A stretch of DNA of 64,000 nt, taken from NCBI GenBank assembly GCA_963556495.2, contig OY747713.1:30126461-30190460 (forward strand), read 5' to 3'. The position numbers were made by a program, and so were the translations under genes. Shown piece by piece: positions 62,200 through 64,000 of the stretch. The notes beneath the pieces were generated by a model, which searched no databases, was not told the origin of the DNA, and worked only from the letters and a program-made list of their open reading frames with translations. Every line of letters begins with the position of its first letter. Position 1 is the first letter of the stretch. Source of the DNA: Valencia hispanica (taxonomy: Eukaryota; Chordata; Actinopteri; Cyprinodontiformes; Valenciidae).

Positions 62200-64000
62200 T
62201 TTGTTGTTGTTCTTCTTCTTCTTCTCTTTAGCGCATTACCGCCACCCTCCTGATTAAATGTGAACAGTCACTACTATGGCGTACACTCTTCAATGATATG
62301 CAGCTTGCAAGCTGCAAAAAGAAAAAAAAAAGATAAATTATATTCTATTTTTAAGACCTGTATCTTTTAAGAACTCTAATAAATATTTTGTACATTTATG
62401 ATCTAATGTCTTTCTCAAAATATTCTCAACACTAAAGGATTCCTTAATATTCTCTATTTTCTCTTTTAAAAGATGTCTTTCTCTCTTATATTTTGTACAA
62501 CTCATAATTACATGTTCTACAGTTTCTTGTACATTGCAAACATTACACCTGCCAGTTTCATGTTTTTTTTATTAAATATAATGTGCTATTTAATCCTGTA
62601 TGTCCTATGCGAAGTCTAGTCCACATTGTCTCTTCCTTTCTACTTTTTCCTCCTCGTCTTCCTTTCCCAACTTTAGGATTCATTCTATATAAAAATCTTC
62701 CCTTATCCTCCTCATCCCATTTACTTTGCCACAGTCTTCTAATACTATTTTTAATTAAAAATGTTGCCTCTGTTTTAGCAATGTTACACTGAATCGATAC
62801 CCTACTTGCTCCTAAAGCCTTCTTAGCAAGTTTATCTGCCATCTCATTTCCAGCCAAACCCACGTGAGCTGGTACCCAGACAATTTTAACATGGGTTCCC
62901 TGATTCTGAATACTTTGTAATAAAATCAATATTTCACATATCAAATCATATCTTTCACTATTATTTCCTGATTTAAGATTTTCTACTGCAGATAATGAAT
63001 CTGTACATACTATTACTCTTAATGGTTTAACTTGTTCAACCCATTGTAGTGCCATCACAATTGCTATTAATTCTGCAGAAAAAACTGATAGTTGATCTGT
63101 TATTCTTGCAAAAAATGTTTTTTCCAACTCTGGAATCACATAGGCTACTGCAACCCTGCCTGTATCTGGTTGTTTTGAACCATCTGTAAAAATTAGAATA
63201 TATCCAAAATAATTATCTATATATCTCATAGCGAGCTGACCACAATCTCCTTTACATTTTTTTATCTTTTTATGTAAATTTGTATCTACTTCTGGTACTG
63301 GAAGCAACCATGGAGGGTGTGGAGGATGTATAACACATGGACCAAGCACCAAGCTTCCCACACCAGCCATCTCAGCATTGTCCTGCATATTCATACCGAA
63401 TGATTCTTTTTTACTTTTTGATTGATACCATGTTGGAATAAGAACACTTTTAGTTGGATGATCTTCTCCATTTCCTTTCAAATAGACATAATATGATACT
63501 GCTATTTGTAACCTTCTTAACTCTAATGGCATTTCACCTGCTTCAACTTGGAGTGCACACACCGGGGAGGATCTCATTGCTCCTAAACAAAGTCTAAGAA
63601 CAGCACCCCGAATAACATCCAGCTTTTTTAATTTACTTCTTGCAGCAGATGCATATGCCAGACACCCATAATCAATAACAGACCTAATTAATCCAGTATA
63701 TAATCTTTTCATTGCAACTATATCTGCTCCCTATTCCTTACTACATAAAAATCTGATTATATTCATAACCTTTTTACATTTAATTACTAGTTTTTCAATA
63801 TGATAATGCCAGTTAAGTTTATAATCAAAATGCATACCCAGAAATCGTATACAACTCACTCTTTCTAAATCTTTACCATACATCTGAAATTTAAATCTTT
63901 CTTCAATTTTTTTAAGTGAGAAAAAAACAACTTTTGTTTTTTCCACAGAGAACCTAAAACCCAATTTTTTGGCCCATGTTTCAACCGTATCAATTGCTTT
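62200..64000 (-). mobile_element. I/Nimb-clade LINE, 3' part (runs off the window)
   Basis: The minus strand encodes the end of an RT, an RNase H domain and a CCHC knuckle, then a 3' UTR that ends with GGCGGTAATGCGCTAAAGAG and a GAA-repeat tail at about 62208-62228. RNase H after RT plus a GAA tail is typical of I-clade (Nimb) elements of fishes. The 5' part lies beyond 64000. Confidence 0.85.
62338..63964 (-). pseudogene. I/Nimb LINE ORF2, C-terminal part with two lesions
   Basis: In sense order: an RT thumb/connection (63964-63734, with FRFSVEKTKVVFFSLKK and RFLGMHFDYKLNWHYHI), a TAG stop at 63733-63731 where Trp is expected (KE-stop-GAD), then 384 open codons (63712-62558 from its first Met) holding RNase H with Asp177 (FTDGS), Glu214 (SAEL), Asp238 (CTDS) and Asp293 (GNEMAD), numbered from that Met. 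After a one-base length change in an A8 run (62563-62570) the frame continues to a stop at 62340-62338 and contains a C-x2-C-x7-H-x4-C zinc knuckle (about 62547-62496). All four RNase H acidic residues are intact. Only these two lesions are seen over 1.6 kb, so the copy is young. Confidence 0.85.

Noticed and set aside
1..64000. CRISPR arrays, bacterial operons, riboswitches, rRNA genes, intact viral genes
   Set aside because: None seen; the window is vertebrate nuclear DNA.

Overview
The window is nuclear DNA of a ray-finned (teleost) fish, probably a percomorph. It carries spliced vertebrate genes in a bed of typical teleost repeats: L2-clade and I/Nimb-clade LINEs, Tc1/mariner relics in several families, hAT-, Harbinger- and TTAA-type non-autonomous elements, Rex1-like LINE tails and long microsatellites. 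The species cannot be told from the sequence.

Three host genes are supported. (1) A single-exon twist1-type bHLH gene (2531-3106, +) with a TATA box upstream and a probable non-coding second exon near 3922-4290. (2) snx13, sorting nexin 13 (31259-57388, +), whose 25 coding exons join in frame to 954 codons: membrane hairpin, PXA, RGS, PX and nexin-C regions. It has a CpG-rich promoter near 31060-31130 and a poly(A) signal at 59337. (3) A two-exon gene on the minus strand (61616-61956), 87 codons, recognised as DMAC1/TMEM261, a complex I assembly factor. It is convergent with snx13.

Region by region: 1-2350 holds a promoter-like CpG patch, an ATT microsatellite and a Tc1 relic. 2350-4290 is twist1. 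4290-15650 is non-coding with a TTAA-flanked MITE, several Tc1 fragments and microsatellites. 15650-23955 is a head-to-head pair of L2 LINEs separated by a 611-bp Harbinger-like MITE. 23956-31000 is mostly unique non-coding sequence. 31000-59350 is snx13, whose introns hold most of the remaining transposons, including nested ones. 59350-61250 is intergenic with a Tc1 relic. 61250-62100 is DMAC1. 62200-64000 is the 3' part of an I/Nimb-clade LINE that runs off the window.

In human, SNX13 and TWIST1 flank HDAC9, and HDAC9 introns carry TWIST1 enhancers. Here twist1 and snx13 are 28 kb apart with no hdac9 exon seen, which fits a teleost duplicate locus that lost hdac9. The unique sequence between them is therefore the best place to look for orphaned twist1 enhancers. 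No clearly new biological system was found. The most noteworthy items are this synteny gap, the three TTAA-flanked elements with unrelated ends, the nested transposons in snx13 introns, the L2 ORF1 that is open but lacks its esterase catalytic residues, and the only lightly damaged Nimb-type ORF2.
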